Positions 1 through 9,353 of a stretch of 42,363 nt of DNA are shown in pieces. This stretch comes from Azospirillum tabaci. GTDB lineage: Bacteria > Pseudomonadota > Alphaproteobacteria > Azospirillales > Azospirillaceae. A program made the position numbers and the translations under genes. The stretch lies in NCBI RefSeq assembly GCF_014596085.1, contig NZ_JACCJY010000012.1, positions 1 through 42,363 of the forward strand, written 5' to 3'. The notes under the pieces are model-generated. The model made no database searches and was not told the origin of the DNA. It was given only the letters and a program-made list of their open reading frames with translations. The first letter of the stretch is position 1. The number at the start of each line of letters is the position of its first letter.

Positions 1-80
1 GGGGTGGGGGAGGGGGCGGGCCCGCAGGCCCCCCGGGGGGGACCCCCCCTCCCCCCGCAGGGCGCCCGCAGGTTCGGCAA
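1..80. other. G/C homopolymer tract, possible terminator of the RTX gene
   Basis: The first 70 bases are almost only G and C, with runs of five to seven identical bases. They contain complementary G-run/C-run pairs that could fold into a very stable hairpin just downstream of the minus-strand gene ending at 81. No clear T-run follows. It may act as a factor-assisted terminator or may simply be low-complexity DNA. Such tracts are also prone to sequencing error. Confidence 0.3.
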
Positions 81-761
81 TCAGGCTCCGAAGCCGAGAA
101 GCGCGGACAGATCATACGTTGAGCTGCCAACCCTGAGGTATTCGACTTCGGAAATACCCGACGGTGTTCCAGAGTTGTTAAAATATCCGTGAATGATGAC
201 TCCGTTATCATTCACAGAATCGGCGGCGTCAGTGGCTGTCATAATGTACAGATCGACGTTGCTAACTTGGAAAAACTGGAGATCGTAGATTGACGAGGCT
301 CCTGAAAATATTAGGAGATCCTGTGTTCCTGGGCTGTAATTGTCGGTGTCATAAATATAAGAGACGCCCCCCAGGTTGGCGTTGTGAAGATAGACGTCAT
401 TCCCTTCCCCGCCGTACAGGTAATCCGCTGTACCTGCCGGAGCACCGCCACCGATCAGGGTGTCGTTTCCAAAGCTGCCGTAGATAGTATCCGATCCGGC
501 CTCACCCCACAATTCATCGTTGCCATAATCGCCATCAAGGCGATCGTTGCCGTTGGCACCGTACATGGTATCATTGCCACTTCCCCCGAACAGGTTATCG
601 TGACCGTTTCCGCCATCGATTACATCGCTGTACGGCGTGCCAGCGATTGTATCGTCTCCATCAAAACCATCAATATAGCACGCCTCGTTGGGCGGCGAGG
701 GCCATGAATAGCCAGGGTAAAGATCGTTTCCATTCGATAAGGGGACGTGAATCATTTTCAT
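81..761 (-). CDS. RTX-type calcium-binding repeat protein
   Basis: This 226-residue protein is built around hemolysin-type nonapeptide repeats. At residues 35-125 the sequence shows runs such as GGNGHDNLFGG, GGSGNDTMYG, ANGNDRLDG, GEAGSDTIYG and GGEGND. These form calcium-binding beta-rolls in proteins exported by type I secretion. There is no N-terminal signal peptide, which fits type I export through a C-terminal signal. The last 80 residues are a non-repeat domain that could hold that signal. No ABC transporter or membrane-fusion gene is adjacent. GC content is clearly lower than in the neighbouring housekeeping genes, suggesting acquisition. The substrate or enzymatic role is unknown; it may be a surface or biofilm adhesin fragment. 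Confidence 0.85.
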   Translation of the reverse strand: MKMIHVPLSNGNDLYPGYSWPSPPNEACYIDGFDGDDTIAGTPYSDVIDGGNGHDNLFGGSGNDTMYGANGNDRLDGDYGNDELWGEAGSDTIYGSFGNDTLIGGGAPAGTADYLYGGEGNDVYLHNANLGGVSYIYDTDNYSPGTQDLLIFSGASSIYDLQFFQVSNVDLYIMTATDAADSVNDNGVIIHGYFNNSGTPSGISEVEYLRVGSSTYDLSALLGFGA

Positions 762-1012
762 TCCTTTGTGTACTTGGCGGTCTGTTATTTTCCACCTTTA
801 GGCAGAGATTATGTTTTATCAAAAAACTTGGCCTCGTAAAACAAAATAAAAATATATATTTTAGTTTATTAGCTATCTAATAAAATTGCATTATTCTTGG
901 AAAGTTAAAAGCGGTGACGTCGCCAGAGGATGTGCCCTGGCGACGCTGTTCATGATTCTGGTTTTGTTAATTCATGCAGTGGTGAGTGAATGCGGTAATG
1001 GCCTGGCGTGTT
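762..1012. other. AT-rich intergenic region with promoter for the RTX gene
   Basis: This stretch is strongly AT-rich (for example around 835-890), in sharp contrast to the flanking chromosome. It presumably carries the minus-strand promoter of the RTX gene starting at 761, but I could not assign one unambiguous -35/-10 pair. It also contains the hairpin listed separately at 918-945. Confidence 0.4.
918..945 (-). terminator. Hairpin terminator after the 296-residue gene
   Basis: A perfect 9-bp inverted repeat (CGTCGCCAG / CTGGCGACG) closes a 10-base loop. Read on the minus strand it lies about 70 bases past the stop of the gene ending at 1013. A few bases later there is a short T-run (CTTTTAA). 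It is a plausible intrinsic terminator. Confidence 0.55.
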
Positions 1013-1903
1013 CTATAGATACTTGTATATGGTTTCGAGTATTTTTGAGGCGTTGGCTTTGGCATAAGCATCCGTGTTGTTGGTTAAGACCATGCCAAAG
1101 ACCCCAGCGTCGCCGCCGTTCTTGCCACTTGTGAGGGCGTAGGCATTGGCCGCACTGCCCGGATTCCAGCCGCCCACCGTGTCCAACTGCTTGCCAAGCG
1201 CCGAGTTCCTGATTTTGGACAGAGCACTTTGAGCATTCGTGCTTCCATCTTTCAAATCGACCGGAGAGCTGTTTACGCTGGGCTTCATGCTGCCATCAAA
1301 CAGGATGCGAAGATTTCCGCCACTTTCCGCGCCCTTCTTCGTGAAAACGATATCGAACATGCCGGTGGACCCGCCGCTTTTATTCGTCCACATGCTTTCA
1401 CCGGTCGTATGCAGCATTTTGGCTACGGCCGGCGGCATTTCCGGTTCGATCAATCCGTTCTTTTCCGCCAGATTCTTTATGGCGGTCAGCGCGGCTCCGC
1501 CCGCCGCCCAACTGTTCCCGTCTGCGCTCAAACCGAAAGTCTGGTTGACGAGGCTGCGCACCTTCCCCCGGTATTCGGTGTGCTTTTCCCGCCACTCGGC
1601 ATGGGCCGACAACGCTTCGGGTGTGAAGAGTTCCGCATCCGCGTTCAGTCCCGGTACATTCTTTGCTGCCGTCGCGGCTTGAGCCAGCGAGTCGGCGGTC
1701 ACGGAAAACTTGGTCGCGCCGTTCATCTTGAACTGCGCTTCGGCCGACAGGCTGATGGTGTCCTGCGGCTCGGAGGCGGGGGCTCCGCTCTGTGGCGGAG
1801 TGGCCGAAGACGAGGCGCCTGCAACCTGGGCATTTCCTGAGCTTTTTCCAGCACCGATCTGCAGCGGAGATTGGGTGTATCCCGAGGTGGCATTGATGCT
1901 CAT
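1013..1903 (-). CDS. Hypothetical protein with disordered N-terminus
   Basis: I do not recognise this 296-residue protein. The first 60 residues are rich in Ser, Gly, Ala, Pro and Gln and look disordered; a stretch DTISLSAEAQ follows near residue 49. The remaining 230 residues look globular and hydrophilic, with several Gly/Asn/Ser-rich loops. There is no signal peptide and no membrane segment. Only the first 15 residues and the Ser/Thr-rich composition resemble secreted or flagellar-type proteins, which is weak. Like the neighbouring RTX gene it has lower GC than the chromosome and sits between AT-rich spacers, so the two may have arrived together. The start ATG at 1903 is followed by continuous coding character. 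Confidence 0.7.
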   Translation of the reverse strand: MSINATSGYTQSPLQIGAGKSSGNAQVAGASSSATPPQSGAPASEPQDTISLSAEAQFKMNGATKFSVTADSLAQAATAAKNVPGLNADAELFTPEALSAHAEWREKHTEYRGKVRSLVNQTFGLSADGNSWAAGGAALTAIKNLAEKNGLIEPEMPPAVAKMLHTTGESMWTNKSGGSTGMFDIVFTKKGAESGGNLRILFDGSMKPSVNSSPVDLKDGSTNAQSALSKIRNSALGKQLDTVGGWNPGSAANAYALTSGKNGGDAGVFGMVLTNNTDAYAKANASKILETIYKYL

Positions 1904-2171
1904 GGTTACCTCGATTGCAAAGAATATCTATCGTGGGTAGAATTAAACGAATGTCCTAACGAATTGTTAATAAGAAAAAACTAATCAGTTATGTATCTAA
2001 CTAATAAAAATGCATCTATCTGAATGCGTATGGAGGCGTGGTGTCCGATGCGGAAGTCATCCTGTCCTGGTGCCGCTCCGTGACGAAGTCGCGGCATGTA
2101 TTTTTGAGTTATGCAATAAGGCCCTGAAGGGGAGCGGGTGGCGCCTAGCGAACCCTTAAAAAGCGGCGGCC
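1904..2171. other. AT-rich intergenic region upstream of the 296-residue gene
   Basis: Positions 1920-2030 are AT-rich and should hold the minus-strand promoter of the gene starting at 1903. From about 2040 the composition returns to the GC-rich chromosomal type. I see no RNA gene or small coding sequence here. Confidence 0.35.
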
Positions 2172-3101
2172 TCACCCCGCCAGGGCGACGACCAGCGGCA
2201 GCGTGGCGGCGGAAGCGAGCGTCTGGACGGTGATGATGCCGGCCACGAGCGCGTGGTCGCCGCCCATCTGCCGGGCCAGTATGTAGGAACTGGCCGAGCA
2301 GGGCAGGGCGTTGAACAGCACGGCGATGGTCAGCGGCAGCCCGTCCACCCCCAGCCACAGCCCGGTCATCGCCGTCGCGGCGGGGACCAGCAGCAGCTTC
2401 AGGACGCTGGACAGCGCCACGCCGAGCCCGGCGCCGCGCGCCGCGGCGAGGTCCAGACCGGCACCGACCGAGAGCAGACCCATGGGCAGGGCGGCCCGCG
2501 CCAGAATGCCCACCACGTCCGCGATCACTGGAATCCGGCCGATCCCGCTCAGGTTCAGGGCGGCGCCGATGGCGACGGCGATGATGATCGGATTGCGCAG
2601 GATGCCGGAGACGACCGCGCCGACGCCGCTGCGCTGCGGCGCTCCGTCCGCCACGCACCCATAGCGCACCATCGCCGTGACGCAGAGCAGGTTGACCAGC
2701 GGCACCACCACGGCGATGCCCACCGCCGTCAGCGTCAGCCCGGCGGACCCGTAGAGCGCGCTTGCCCCCGCCAGACCCACATAGGTGTTGGGTCGGATCG
2801 CCCCCTGGAAGACCGAGGTGAAGGCCGGACCATCCAGCCCGATCGGGCGCCGGACCGCGAGCGCCAGGGCGGCGCCGGCAAAAATCCCCACCGCCATCGT
2901 CCCTCCCATGGGACCCATGGACAGGGTGCGCAGATCGGTCCGCGTCAGTTCGTCCACGATCAGGCAGGGAAAGAACAGCAGATAGGTCAGCCGATCGAGC
3001 GACGGCCAAGCGGCCTCGGGAATCACGGCGCGACGGCGCAGCCCCTGGCCGAACAGGATCAGCAGGAAGATCGGGGCCAGCGCCCCAGCGATGGGCAGCA
3101 T
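2172..3101 (-). CDS. AEC family transporter (auxin efflux carrier type)
   Basis: This 309-residue, very hydrophobic protein has about ten predicted membrane segments arranged as two halves, the layout of the AEC/auxin-efflux-carrier family in the bile acid:sodium symporter superfamily. Family-like features include the N-terminal hydrophobic segment with LLILFGQGLRR, and the mid-protein SVFQGAIRPNTYVG and LRNPIIIAVAIG, which match the conserved helix-break and RNP-type motifs of these carriers. Bacterial members move small organic acids (for example malate) or other metabolites; the substrate here cannot be told. It lies 7 bp beyond the stop of ruvX on the same strand and may be cotranscribed with it. 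Confidence 0.85.
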   Translation of the reverse strand: MLPIAGALAPIFLLILFGQGLRRRAVIPEAAWPSLDRLTYLLFFPCLIVDELTRTDLRTLSMGPMGGTMAVGIFAGAALALAVRRPIGLDGPAFTSVFQGAIRPNTYVGLAGASALYGSAGLTLTAVGIAVVVPLVNLLCVTAMVRYGCVADGAPQRSGVGAVVSGILRNPIIIAVAIGAALNLSGIGRIPVIADVVGILARAALPMGLLSVGAGLDLAAARGAGLGVALSSVLKLLLVPAATAMTGLWLGVDGLPLTIAVLFNALPCSASSYILARQMGGDHALVAGIITVQTLASAATLPLVVALAG

Positions 3102-3108
3102 GGCGCCG

Positions 3109-3657
3109 TCAGGCGTCCCCGTCGCTGTCGCCGCCGCCGTCTTCCTCGTCGCGTTCCCGCTGCTCCCGCTCCATGCGGCGGATGTGGGCCAGCGCGTCCA
3201 GCGCGCCTTGCAGGATGTAGGCGGCCGCCATCTTGTCCACCACCTCGTCCCGGCGCTTGCGGGTCATGTCGGCCTCGCCGATCATGAAACGCTCCACCGC
3301 GGAGGTCGACAGCCGCTCGTCCCAGAAGGCGATCTCGGCGTCCCAGCCCAGCAGGTCGGACCGCTCCATCAGGTTCTTGGCGAAGGCACGGGTGGACTCG
3401 GCGCGCGGTCCCTCCGACCCGTCCATGTTCAGCGGCAGGCCGATCACCAGCCCGCCGATCCCGTAATCGCGCAGCGTCCGCGACAGTTCGCGGGCGTCCT
3501 GGGTGAACTTCGTGCGCTTCAGCGTGCCGATCGGCGAGGCGACGACGAAGTTCGGGTCGGACACGGCCATGCCGACGGTCTTGGTGCCGACGTCGAGGCC
3601 GAGCAGGCGCTGGCCCCGGCCCAAGCGGGCGGCCAGTTCGGGAAGCGTGTGGATCAT
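3109..3657 (-). CDS. ruvX: Putative Holliday junction resolvase RuvX (YqgF family)
   Basis: This is an RNase H-fold protein of the YqgF/RuvX family, 182 residues from the ATG at 3657. The nucleotide-binding start LLGLDVGTKTVGMAVSD carries the first catalytic Asp. GLPLNMDGSEGP is the second family motif, and DERLSTSAVE followed by DEVVDKMAAAYIL gives the C-terminal acidic residues. The family acts in 16S rRNA 5'-end maturation and possibly junction resolution. Upstream in-frame starts at 3669 and 3726 would add 4 or 23 residues without family similarity, so 3657 is preferred. The tail after residue 155 is acidic and charged. It faces away from gatC, with a shared divergent upstream region. Confidence 0.88.
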   Translation of the reverse strand: MIHTLPELAARLGRGQRLLGLDVGTKTVGMAVSDPNFVVASPIGTLKRTKFTQDARELSRTLRDYGIGGLVIGLPLNMDGSEGPRAESTRAFAKNLMERSDLLGWDAEIAFWDERLSTSAVERFMIGEADMTRKRRDEVVDKMAAAYILQGALDALAHIRRMEREQRERDEEDGGGDSDGDA

Positions 3658-3734
3658 GCCGCGAACCATAGAAGCCGCAGGCCGGAACGGCAAGCCCGGC
3701 GGAGGTGTCGGGCAGGGCTGCCGCACGCGCCGTT

Positions 3735-3756
3735 CCTTCTCCCGAAGGGGAGAAGG
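3735..3756. repeat. Perfect palindrome between ruvX and gatC, REP-like
   Basis: CCTTCTCCC, a GAAG loop, and GGGAGAAGG form a perfect 9-bp stem with a tetraloop. It sits in the divergent spacer of ruvX and gatC, where a terminator would make no sense. Short hairpins of this composition are commonly dispersed in proteobacterial genomes, so it is probably a REP-like element. Only one copy is seen in this window. Confidence 0.45.
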
Positions 3757-3872
3757 TCGGGCGGGCGAAACGCGATGACCCCGGGCGGATAGCCCTGAAT
3801 CATTGCGGTGATAGAATTCGGGTGATAGCTTCCAAGCCGTTTTTCCAGACGTTTCGGAAGAGAGTGGAAGGC

Positions 3873-4160
3873 ATGTCGCTCGACAAGGCCACCGTGGCCA
3901 AGATCGCGCATCTGGCCCGCATCAAGGTGCCGGACGATGAACTGGATCACCTGGCGGGTGAGCTGAGCCAAATCCTGACCTTCGTCGAACAGTTGGGCGA
4001 GGTCGACACGCAGGACGTGCCGCCGATGACCAGCGTGGCCGCGCAAACGCTGCGCCGCCGCAAGGACGAGGTGACCGATGGCGGTTACCGCGACGCCGTC
4101 CTTTCCAACGGCCCGGAGACGGCCGAAGGCTTCTACGTCGTTCCGAAGGTGGTCGAGTGA
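3873..4160 (+). CDS. gatC: Asp-tRNA(Asn)/Glu-tRNA(Gln) amidotransferase subunit C
   Basis: GatC is the small stabilising subunit of the GatCAB amidotransferase, which converts misacylated Glu-tRNA(Gln) and Asp-tRNA(Asn) to the correct amides. The 95-residue product matches the family in length. Typical features are the N-terminal helix [17 protein letters not shown], the central ILTFVEQL, the VPPMTS turn, and the end [10 protein letters not shown]. The ATG at 3873 is preceded by a GGAAGG ribosome-binding site. Its TGA overlaps the ATG of gatA by one base, so the two are translationally coupled. The gene heads the gatC-gatA-gatB operon. Confidence 0.96.
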   Translation: MSLDKATVAKIAHLARIKVPDDELDHLAGELSQILTFVEQLGEVDTQDVPPMTSVAAQTLRRRKDEVTDGGYRDAVLSNGPETAEGFYVVPKVVE

Positions 4161-5641
4161 TGACCGGTCTTACGCATCTGACCATGGCGGCGGCCCTCGA
4201 CGGCCTCGCCAAGAAGGAGTTCACCGCGGTCGAGCTGACCGAGGCCCACGTCAAGGCGGTGGAGACGATCCGCCCCCTGAACGCCTTCATCACCGAGACG
4301 CCGGAGCAGGCGCTGGCGATGGCCAAGGCCTCCGACGCCCGCCGCGCCAAAGGCGAAGCCGGCCCGATGGAGGGGTTGCCCATCGCGGTGAAGGACCTGT
4401 TCTGCACCAAGGGCGTGCCGACCACCGCGGCCAGCCACATCCTCGACGGCTTCAAGCCGGAGTATGAGTCCACCGTCACCAGCAACCTGTGGCGCGACGG
4501 CGCCGTCATGCTGGGCAAGGTGAACCTGGACGAGTTCGCCATGGGCTCGGCCAACATCACCTCCTACCACGGCAACGTGGTCAGCCCGTGGAGCCCGGGC
4601 GAGGCCGGCAACTGGTCGCGCCAGCTCGTCCCCGGCGGCTCGTCGGGCGGATCCGCCGCGGCGGTGGCCGCGCGCGCCGCGTTGGGCGCCACCGGCACGG
4701 ACACCGGCGGCTCGATCCGCCAGCCCGCCGCCTTCACCGGCATCGTCGGCATCAAGCCGACCTACGGCCGCTGCTCGCGCTGGGGCGTGGTCGCCTTCGC
4801 CTCCTCGCTCGATCAGGCCGGCCCGATGACCCGCACGGTCGAGGACGCGGCGATCATGCTGCGCTCCATGTGCGGCTTCGATCCGAAGGACTCCACCTCG
4901 GTCGACCTGCCGGTGCCGGACTTCCGCGCCGCGCTGACCGGCGACATCCGCGGCCTGAAGGTCGGCATTCCGAAGGAATACCGGGTGGAGGGCATGCCCG
5001 CCGAGATCGCCGCGATCTGGGACCAGGGCATCGAATGGCTGAAGCAGGCCGGCGCCGAGCCGGTGGAGATCAGCCTGCCGCACACCAAATACGCGCTCGC
5101 CACCTACTACATCGTCGCTCCGGCCGAGGCGTCGTCGAACCTCGCGCGCTACGACGGCCTGCGCTACGGCCTGCGGGTCGAGGGCGCCAGCCTGAAGGAC
5201 ATGTACGAGAACACCCGCGGCGCCGGCTTCGGCAAGGAGGTCCGCCGCCGCATCCTGATCGGCACCTACGTGCTGTCGGCGGGTTATTACGACGCCTATT
5301 ACAACAAGGCCCGTCAGGTGCGCACGCGCATCAAGTGGGACTTCGACGAGGCGTTCAAGCAGTGTGACGTCATCCTGACGCCGACGGCGCCGAGCACCGC
5401 CTTCGCCATCGGTGAGAAGATGGACGATCCGATCCAGATGTACCTGAACGACGTGTTCACGGTCCCGGCCTCGCTGGCCGGCCTGCCGGGCATGTCGGTT
5501 CCGGCGGGCGTCGGGTCGGACGGGCTGCCGCTGGGGCTCCAGCTCCTGGGCCGGCCCTTCGATGAGGAGACCGTCCTGCGCGTCGGTCAGGTCATCGAGA
5601 AGGCTGCCGCCGTCACCGCCACCCCGCCGTTCATGGCCTGA
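4160..5641 (+). CDS. gatA: Asp-tRNA(Asn)/Glu-tRNA(Gln) amidotransferase subunit A
   Basis: GatA is the amidase-signature subunit that releases ammonia from glutamine for transfer within GatCAB. The 493-residue protein shows the catalytic Lys in [14 protein letters not shown] near residue 75. The Gly/Ser-rich signature [15 protein letters not shown], followed by [12 protein letters not shown], supplies the Ser-cis-Ser-Lys triad. The C-terminal third has [11 protein letters not shown] and [10 protein letters not shown], as in the family. Start: ATG at 4160 overlaps the gatC stop; the GTG one codon upstream is an alternative. Full length with no lesions. Confidence 0.97.
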   Translation: MTGLTHLTMAAALDGLAKKEFTAVELTEAHVKAVETIRPLNAFITETPEQALAMAKASDARRAKGEAGPMEGLPIAVKDLFCTKGVPTTAASHILDGFKPEYESTVTSNLWRDGAVMLGKVNLDEFAMGSANITSYHGNVVSPWSPGEAGNWSRQLVPGGSSGGSAAAVAARAALGATGTDTGGSIRQPAAFTGIVGIKPTYGRCSRWGVVAFASSLDQAGPMTRTVEDAAIMLRSMCGFDPKDSTSVDLPVPDFRAALTGDIRGLKVGIPKEYRVEGMPAEIAAIWDQGIEWLKQAGAEPVEISLPHTKYALATYYIVAPAEASSNLARYDGLRYGLRVEGASLKDMYENTRGAGFGKEVRRRILIGTYVLSAGYYDAYYNKARQVRTRIKWDFDEAFKQCDVILTPTAPSTAFAIGEKMDDPIQMYLNDVFTVPASLAGLPGMSVPAGVGSDGLPLGLQLLGRPFDEETVLRVGQVIEKAAAVTATPPFMA

Positions 5642-5662
5642 GCCGGACGAGAGAAGAGACCG

Positions 5663-7114
5663 ATGTCGTACATTCAGGGCGAAACGGGCGATTGGGAAAT
5701 CGTGATCGGGCTGGAGGTCCACGCCCAGGTCATCTCGAACGCCAAGCTGTTCTCCGGCGCCGCCACCGCCTTCGGCGCGGAGCCGAACAGCCAGGTCAGC
5801 TTCGTCGACGCCGCCTTTCCCGGCATGCTGCCCGTCATCAACGAGCATTGCATCGAGCAGGCGGTGCGCACCGGCCTGGGGCTGAAGGCGCAGATCAACC
5901 TGCACTCGGTGTTCGACCGCAAGAACTACTTCTACGCCGACCTGCCGCAGGGCTATCAGATCAGCCAGTATCTGCAGCCCATCGTCGGCAAGGGCGAGAT
6001 CGTTCTGGACCTGCCGGACGGCTCCTCGCGCACGGTCGGCGTCACGCGCCTGCATCTGGAGCAGGACGCCGGCAAGTCGCTGCACGACCAGCACCCCGCC
6101 AAGACCTACATCGACCTGAACCGGTCGGGCGTGGCGCTGATGGAGATCGTGTCGGAGCCGGACATGCGCACCGCGGAGGAGGCCGGCGCCTATGTGCGCA
6201 AGCTTCGCTCCATCCTGCGCTACCTCGGCACCTGCGACGGCAACATGGAGGAAGGCTCCATGCGCTGCGACGTCAACGTGTCGGTGCGCAAGCCGGGCGC
6301 GCCCTTCGGCACGCGCTGCGAGATCAAGAACGTCAACTCGATCCGCTTCGTCATGCAGGCGATCGAGTACGAGGCGCGCCGCCAGATCGAGATCATCGAG
6401 GAAGGCGGCAAGATCGACCAGGAGACGCGTCTGTGGGACACGACCAAGTTCGTGACCCGCTCCATGCGCTCCAAGGAAGAGGCGCACGACTACCGCTACT
6501 TCCCCGATCCCGACCTGCTGCCGCTGGAGCTGGATCCGGCGTGGGTGGAGGACATCAAGCGCACCCTGCCGGAGCTGCCGGACGACAAGAAGGCCCGCTT
6601 CATCAGCGAGTACAAGCTGTCGCCCTACGACGCCAACGTGCTGGTGTCGGAGAAGGCCCGCGCCGACTTCTTCGAGGCGGTGGCCAAGGGCCGCGATCCG
6701 AAGCTGGCCGCCAACTGGGTCACCGGCGAGCTGTTCGGCTATCTGAACAAGGCCGGCAAGGAGATCGAGGAGAGCCCCGTCTCGGCGGAAAACCTCGGTG
6801 GCCTGATCGACCTGATCGCCGACAACACCATCTCCGGCCGCATCGCCAAGGAGGTGTTCGAGGCGATGTTCGAAACGGGTGAGAAGCCCGCCGACATCGT
6901 CGAGAAGAAGGGCCTGCGCCAGGTCACCGACACCGGGGCCATCGAGTCGTCCATCGACGCCGTTCTGGCCGCCAACGCCGACAAGGTGGCGGAGTTCCGG
7001 TCGGGCAAGGACAAGCTGTTCGGCTTCTTCGTCGGTCAGGTCATGAAGGCGACCCAGGGCAAGGCCAACCCGGCCCTGGTCAACGAAATCCTGATGACCA
7101 AGCTGAAAGGCTGA
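5663..7114 (+). CDS. gatB: Asp-tRNA(Asn)/Glu-tRNA(Gln) amidotransferase subunit B
   Basis: GatB binds the misacylated tRNA and carries out the phosphorylation and amidation steps of the GatCAB complex. The 483-residue protein starts with the family sequence [18 protein letters not shown] and includes [30 protein letters not shown] and [16 protein letters not shown]. The C-terminal YqeY-like tail domain ends in [18 protein letters not shown]. It begins 21 bases after gatA with a GAGAGAAGAG-type ribosome-binding site. Asn and Gln tRNA charging in this organism therefore probably use the indirect route, as is common in alphaproteobacteria. Confidence 0.97.
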   Translation: MSYIQGETGDWEIVIGLEVHAQVISNAKLFSGAATAFGAEPNSQVSFVDAAFPGMLPVINEHCIEQAVRTGLGLKAQINLHSVFDRKNYFYADLPQGYQISQYLQPIVGKGEIVLDLPDGSSRTVGVTRLHLEQDAGKSLHDQHPAKTYIDLNRSGVALMEIVSEPDMRTAEEAGAYVRKLRSILRYLGTCDGNMEEGSMRCDVNVSVRKPGAPFGTRCEIKNVNSIRFVMQAIEYEARRQIEIIEEGGKIDQETRLWDTTKFVTRSMRSKEEAHDYRYFPDPDLLPLELDPAWVEDIKRTLPELPDDKKARFISEYKLSPYDANVLVSEKARADFFEAVAKGRDPKLAANWVTGELFGYLNKAGKEIEESPVSAENLGGLIDLIADNTISGRIAKEVFEAMFETGEKPADIVEKKGLRQVTDTGAIESSIDAVLAANADKVAEFRSGKDKLFGFFVGQVMKATQGKANPALVNEILMTKLKG

Positions 7115-7122
7115 TGCACAAC

Positions 7123-7163
7123 GGTTGTGACGCCATACCAGGGGATGGTGCGGCGTCATAACC
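7123..7163 (+). terminator. Hairpin after gatB, probable operon terminator
   Basis: GGTTGTGACGCC (7123-7134) pairs with GGCGTCATAACC (7152-7163) in 11 of 12 positions, and an inner ACC/GGT pair extends the stem. It begins 8 bases after the gatB stop. The following bases ATTGATTTTG are only moderately T-rich, so termination may be partial. Confidence 0.55.
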
Positions 7164-7212
7164 ATTGATTTTGTTCTCCCGTCGGTTTCAAGTGAGGCCG
7201 GCGGGAGGCCCA

Positions 7213-9327
7213 ATGATTGCAGATTCGCTGACGGTGGCGCTGCTTGCGCTGTTCTCCGGTCTCCTGGCCGGATTTCTCGCCGGCTTGCTGGCGGCGCGGC
7301 GCATGGGGCCAAGGCCCCCAGTGAGGGACCCGGCACTCCCCTCCGTCGCGACGGAAGAACGGTTGCGCGCCATTTTGGACACCGCTCCCATCGGTGTTCT
7401 CATCAACACGCGCGACGGGGACAACCTCTACCACAGCCCCAGCGCCGCCACCTGTTTCAAAGTCAGCGGCGAGCAGCTCCAGCGCGACGGCATGTGGCCG
7501 CTCTATCATGACCCGCGGGACCGCCGGGCCGCCATCGATCGACTTTACGCCGATGGCCTCTTCGACGGACAGGAGGTGTTGCTGCGCCGCGGCGACGGCG
7601 AGACCTGCATGGGTTCGCTGAGTTCGACCGTCATCGACTTCGAGGGGCAGCGCTGCCACATCAGCTGGTTCTACGATTTGACGGAGCAGAAGAAGGCCGA
7701 CGCGGTTCGCCGCGATCTGGCCGACCGTCTGGAAATGGCGCTGGACGCCACCGGCGCGGCGGTGTGGGACACCGACATTCTACGGGGAACCTGCTGGTGG
7801 TCCGACAGCTTTCCACGCATGCTGGGCTACGCCGAGCCGCCGGAGATGCCCGCCGACTTTTGGGATGCGCGCCTGCATCCCGAGGATCGGCAGCGCGTGC
7901 TGACCACCATCGACGCCCACTTGCGGGGCGAGACCGCGGCCTACGCCTATGATTACCGGCTGCGCCGTGCCGATGGCGGCTGGATGTGGATCGCCGCGCA
8001 AGGACGGGCGATTCGCGACGCCGCCGGGCAGGCGGTGCGCTACGTCGGCATCATGAGCGACATCACCGAGCGCCGCCGGCAGGAGGAGGAGGTCCGCGCC
8101 GGCAAGGAGCGGCTGCTGCGAATCCTGGAGGCCAGCCCCATCGCCGTGAACATCACGCGCCGCGACGGCCTGCTGGTGTTCTGCAACACGCAGTCGGAAA
8201 TCATCCTTGGTCGATCGCGCGACGACCTGCTGCCGATGCCCGCCGAGCGGCTGTACGCCGATCCGGCGGACCGTCAGGCATTGATCGACCGTTTCGAACG
8301 GGAAGGCCCCTTCCGCGACGCCGAGGTGCGCTTCCGCAAGCCGGACGGAACGATTGTCTGGGTGTTGTCGAGCTGGGGGGAGATCGAGATGGACGGGGAG
8401 CCGGCGCTGTTGACTTGGCTCTACGACATCAACGACCGCAAGGCGGCGGAGGCCGCGATGGTGGCCGCCCGCGACGAGGCGGAGCGCGCTCTCGCCGAAC
8501 TGCGCGCCGCCCAGGAGAGCCTGATCCAGGCGGAGGCCATGGCCTCGCTGGGGCAGTTGGTTGCCGGGGTGGCGCATGAGATCAACACGCCCGTCGGCAT
8601 CGGTCTCACCGCGGCCAGCCACATCGCCGAACAGGCCCGCGACCTGCGCGTCCGTTTCGATTCGGGCACGCTGAAGAAAACCAATTTGGCCGAGTATCTG
8701 GACACCGTGACGGAAGCCGCGCGTCTGCTGGTGTCGAACATGAACCGGGCGGCGGCGCTGGTGCAGAGCTTCAAGCAGGTGGCCGTGGATCAAACCTCGG
8801 GCGAGCGCCGCTCCTTCGATCTGCGGACTTATGTTGACGAGGTGCTGTTTTCTCTACGGCCTCGGCTGAAGCGCACGCTGGTGACGGTCGAGGTGGACTG
8901 TCCGGAGGGGTTGGAGATGGACAGCTTCCCCGGCGCGCTGAGCCAGGTCCTGACCAATCTCGTGATCAACGCGCTGATCCATGCTTATGGCGAGGACCAG
9001 CGGGGAACCATCCGGATCGCGATCCGTACCGACGACGACGATCATGTCGTCATCGATTTTTCCGACGACGGGTCCGGCATTCCTGAAGACCATCTGCCGA
9101 AAGTCTTCGACCCCTTCTTCACGACCAAGCGTGGGGAGGGCGGTTCGGGGCTTGGGCTGCACATCGTGCGCAGCACCGTGACGGGCGTGCTGGGCGGTAC
9201 GGTCGCGGTGCGGTCGGTGACCAGGCAGGGCACGGGCTTCACCCTGCGATTGCCGCGCCGCATCGCGCGGGAGTCCGCCTTGACGGCGGTCCTGCTGCCC
9301 GAACCGGGGCCGGCGTTTCCAGTCTGA
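7213..9327 (+). CDS. Membrane-anchored PAS-domain sensor histidine kinase
   Basis: This 704-residue sensor kinase has one N-terminal hydrophobic segment (about residues 6-28). Three PAS domains follow, near residues 50-165, 175-290 and 300-410, the second ending in a PAC-like YVGIMSDITERR. A coiled-coil helix leads to the dimerisation domain with phospho-accepting His455 in VAGVAHEINTPVG. The HATPase domain has the N-box around Asn586 (NLVINALIHA), DDGSGIP, FFTTKRGEGGSGLGL and a normal C-terminus. HEINTP is typical of the HPK4/NtrB-like subgroup. The ATG at 7213 is chosen because GGGAGG lies just upstream; a TTG at 7165 is the longer alternative. No response regulator is adjacent, so it is an orphan, and its signal is unknown. 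Confidence 0.9.
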   Translation: MIADSLTVALLALFSGLLAGFLAGLLAARRMGPRPPVRDPALPSVATEERLRAILDTAPIGVLINTRDGDNLYHSPSAATCFKVSGEQLQRDGMWPLYHDPRDRRAAIDRLYADGLFDGQEVLLRRGDGETCMGSLSSTVIDFEGQRCHISWFYDLTEQKKADAVRRDLADRLEMALDATGAAVWDTDILRGTCWWSDSFPRMLGYAEPPEMPADFWDARLHPEDRQRVLTTIDAHLRGETAAYAYDYRLRRADGGWMWIAAQGRAIRDAAGQAVRYVGIMSDITERRRQEEEVRAGKERLLRILEASPIAVNITRRDGLLVFCNTQSEIILGRSRDDLLPMPAERLYADPADRQALIDRFEREGPFRDAEVRFRKPDGTIVWVLSSWGEIEMDGEPALLTWLYDINDRKAAEAAMVAARDEAERALAELRAAQESLIQAEAMASLGQLVAGVAHEINTPVGIGLTAASHIAEQARDLRVRFDSGTLKKTNLAEYLDTVTEAARLLVSNMNRAAALVQSFKQVAVDQTSGERRSFDLRTYVDEVLFSLRPRLKRTLVTVEVDCPEGLEMDSFPGALSQVLTNLVINALIHAYGEDQRGTIRIAIRTDDDDHVVIDFSDDGSGIPEDHLPKVFDPFFTTKRGEGGSGLGLHIVRSTVTGVLGGTVAVRSVTRQGTGFTLRLPRRIARESALTAVLLPEPGPAFPV

Positions 9328-9353
9328 CGGAGGCTGGGGACCAGAGGACCGCC

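Noticed and set aside
4..192. 62-codon plus-strand frame at the left edge
   Set aside because: Encoded by the G/C homopolymer tract and the antisense of the RTX gene end; Gly/Pro-rich with no plausible start.
1981..3009. 342-codon minus-strand frame
   Set aside because: Arg-rich, out of frame with the AEC transporter on the same strand, which has clear membrane segments.
4133..7336. 1067-codon open frame antisense to gatA and gatB
   Set aside because: It is the mirror of two clearly identified genes; its product is low-complexity Leu/Val/Arg/His-rich and the openness comes from high GC third positions of gatAB.
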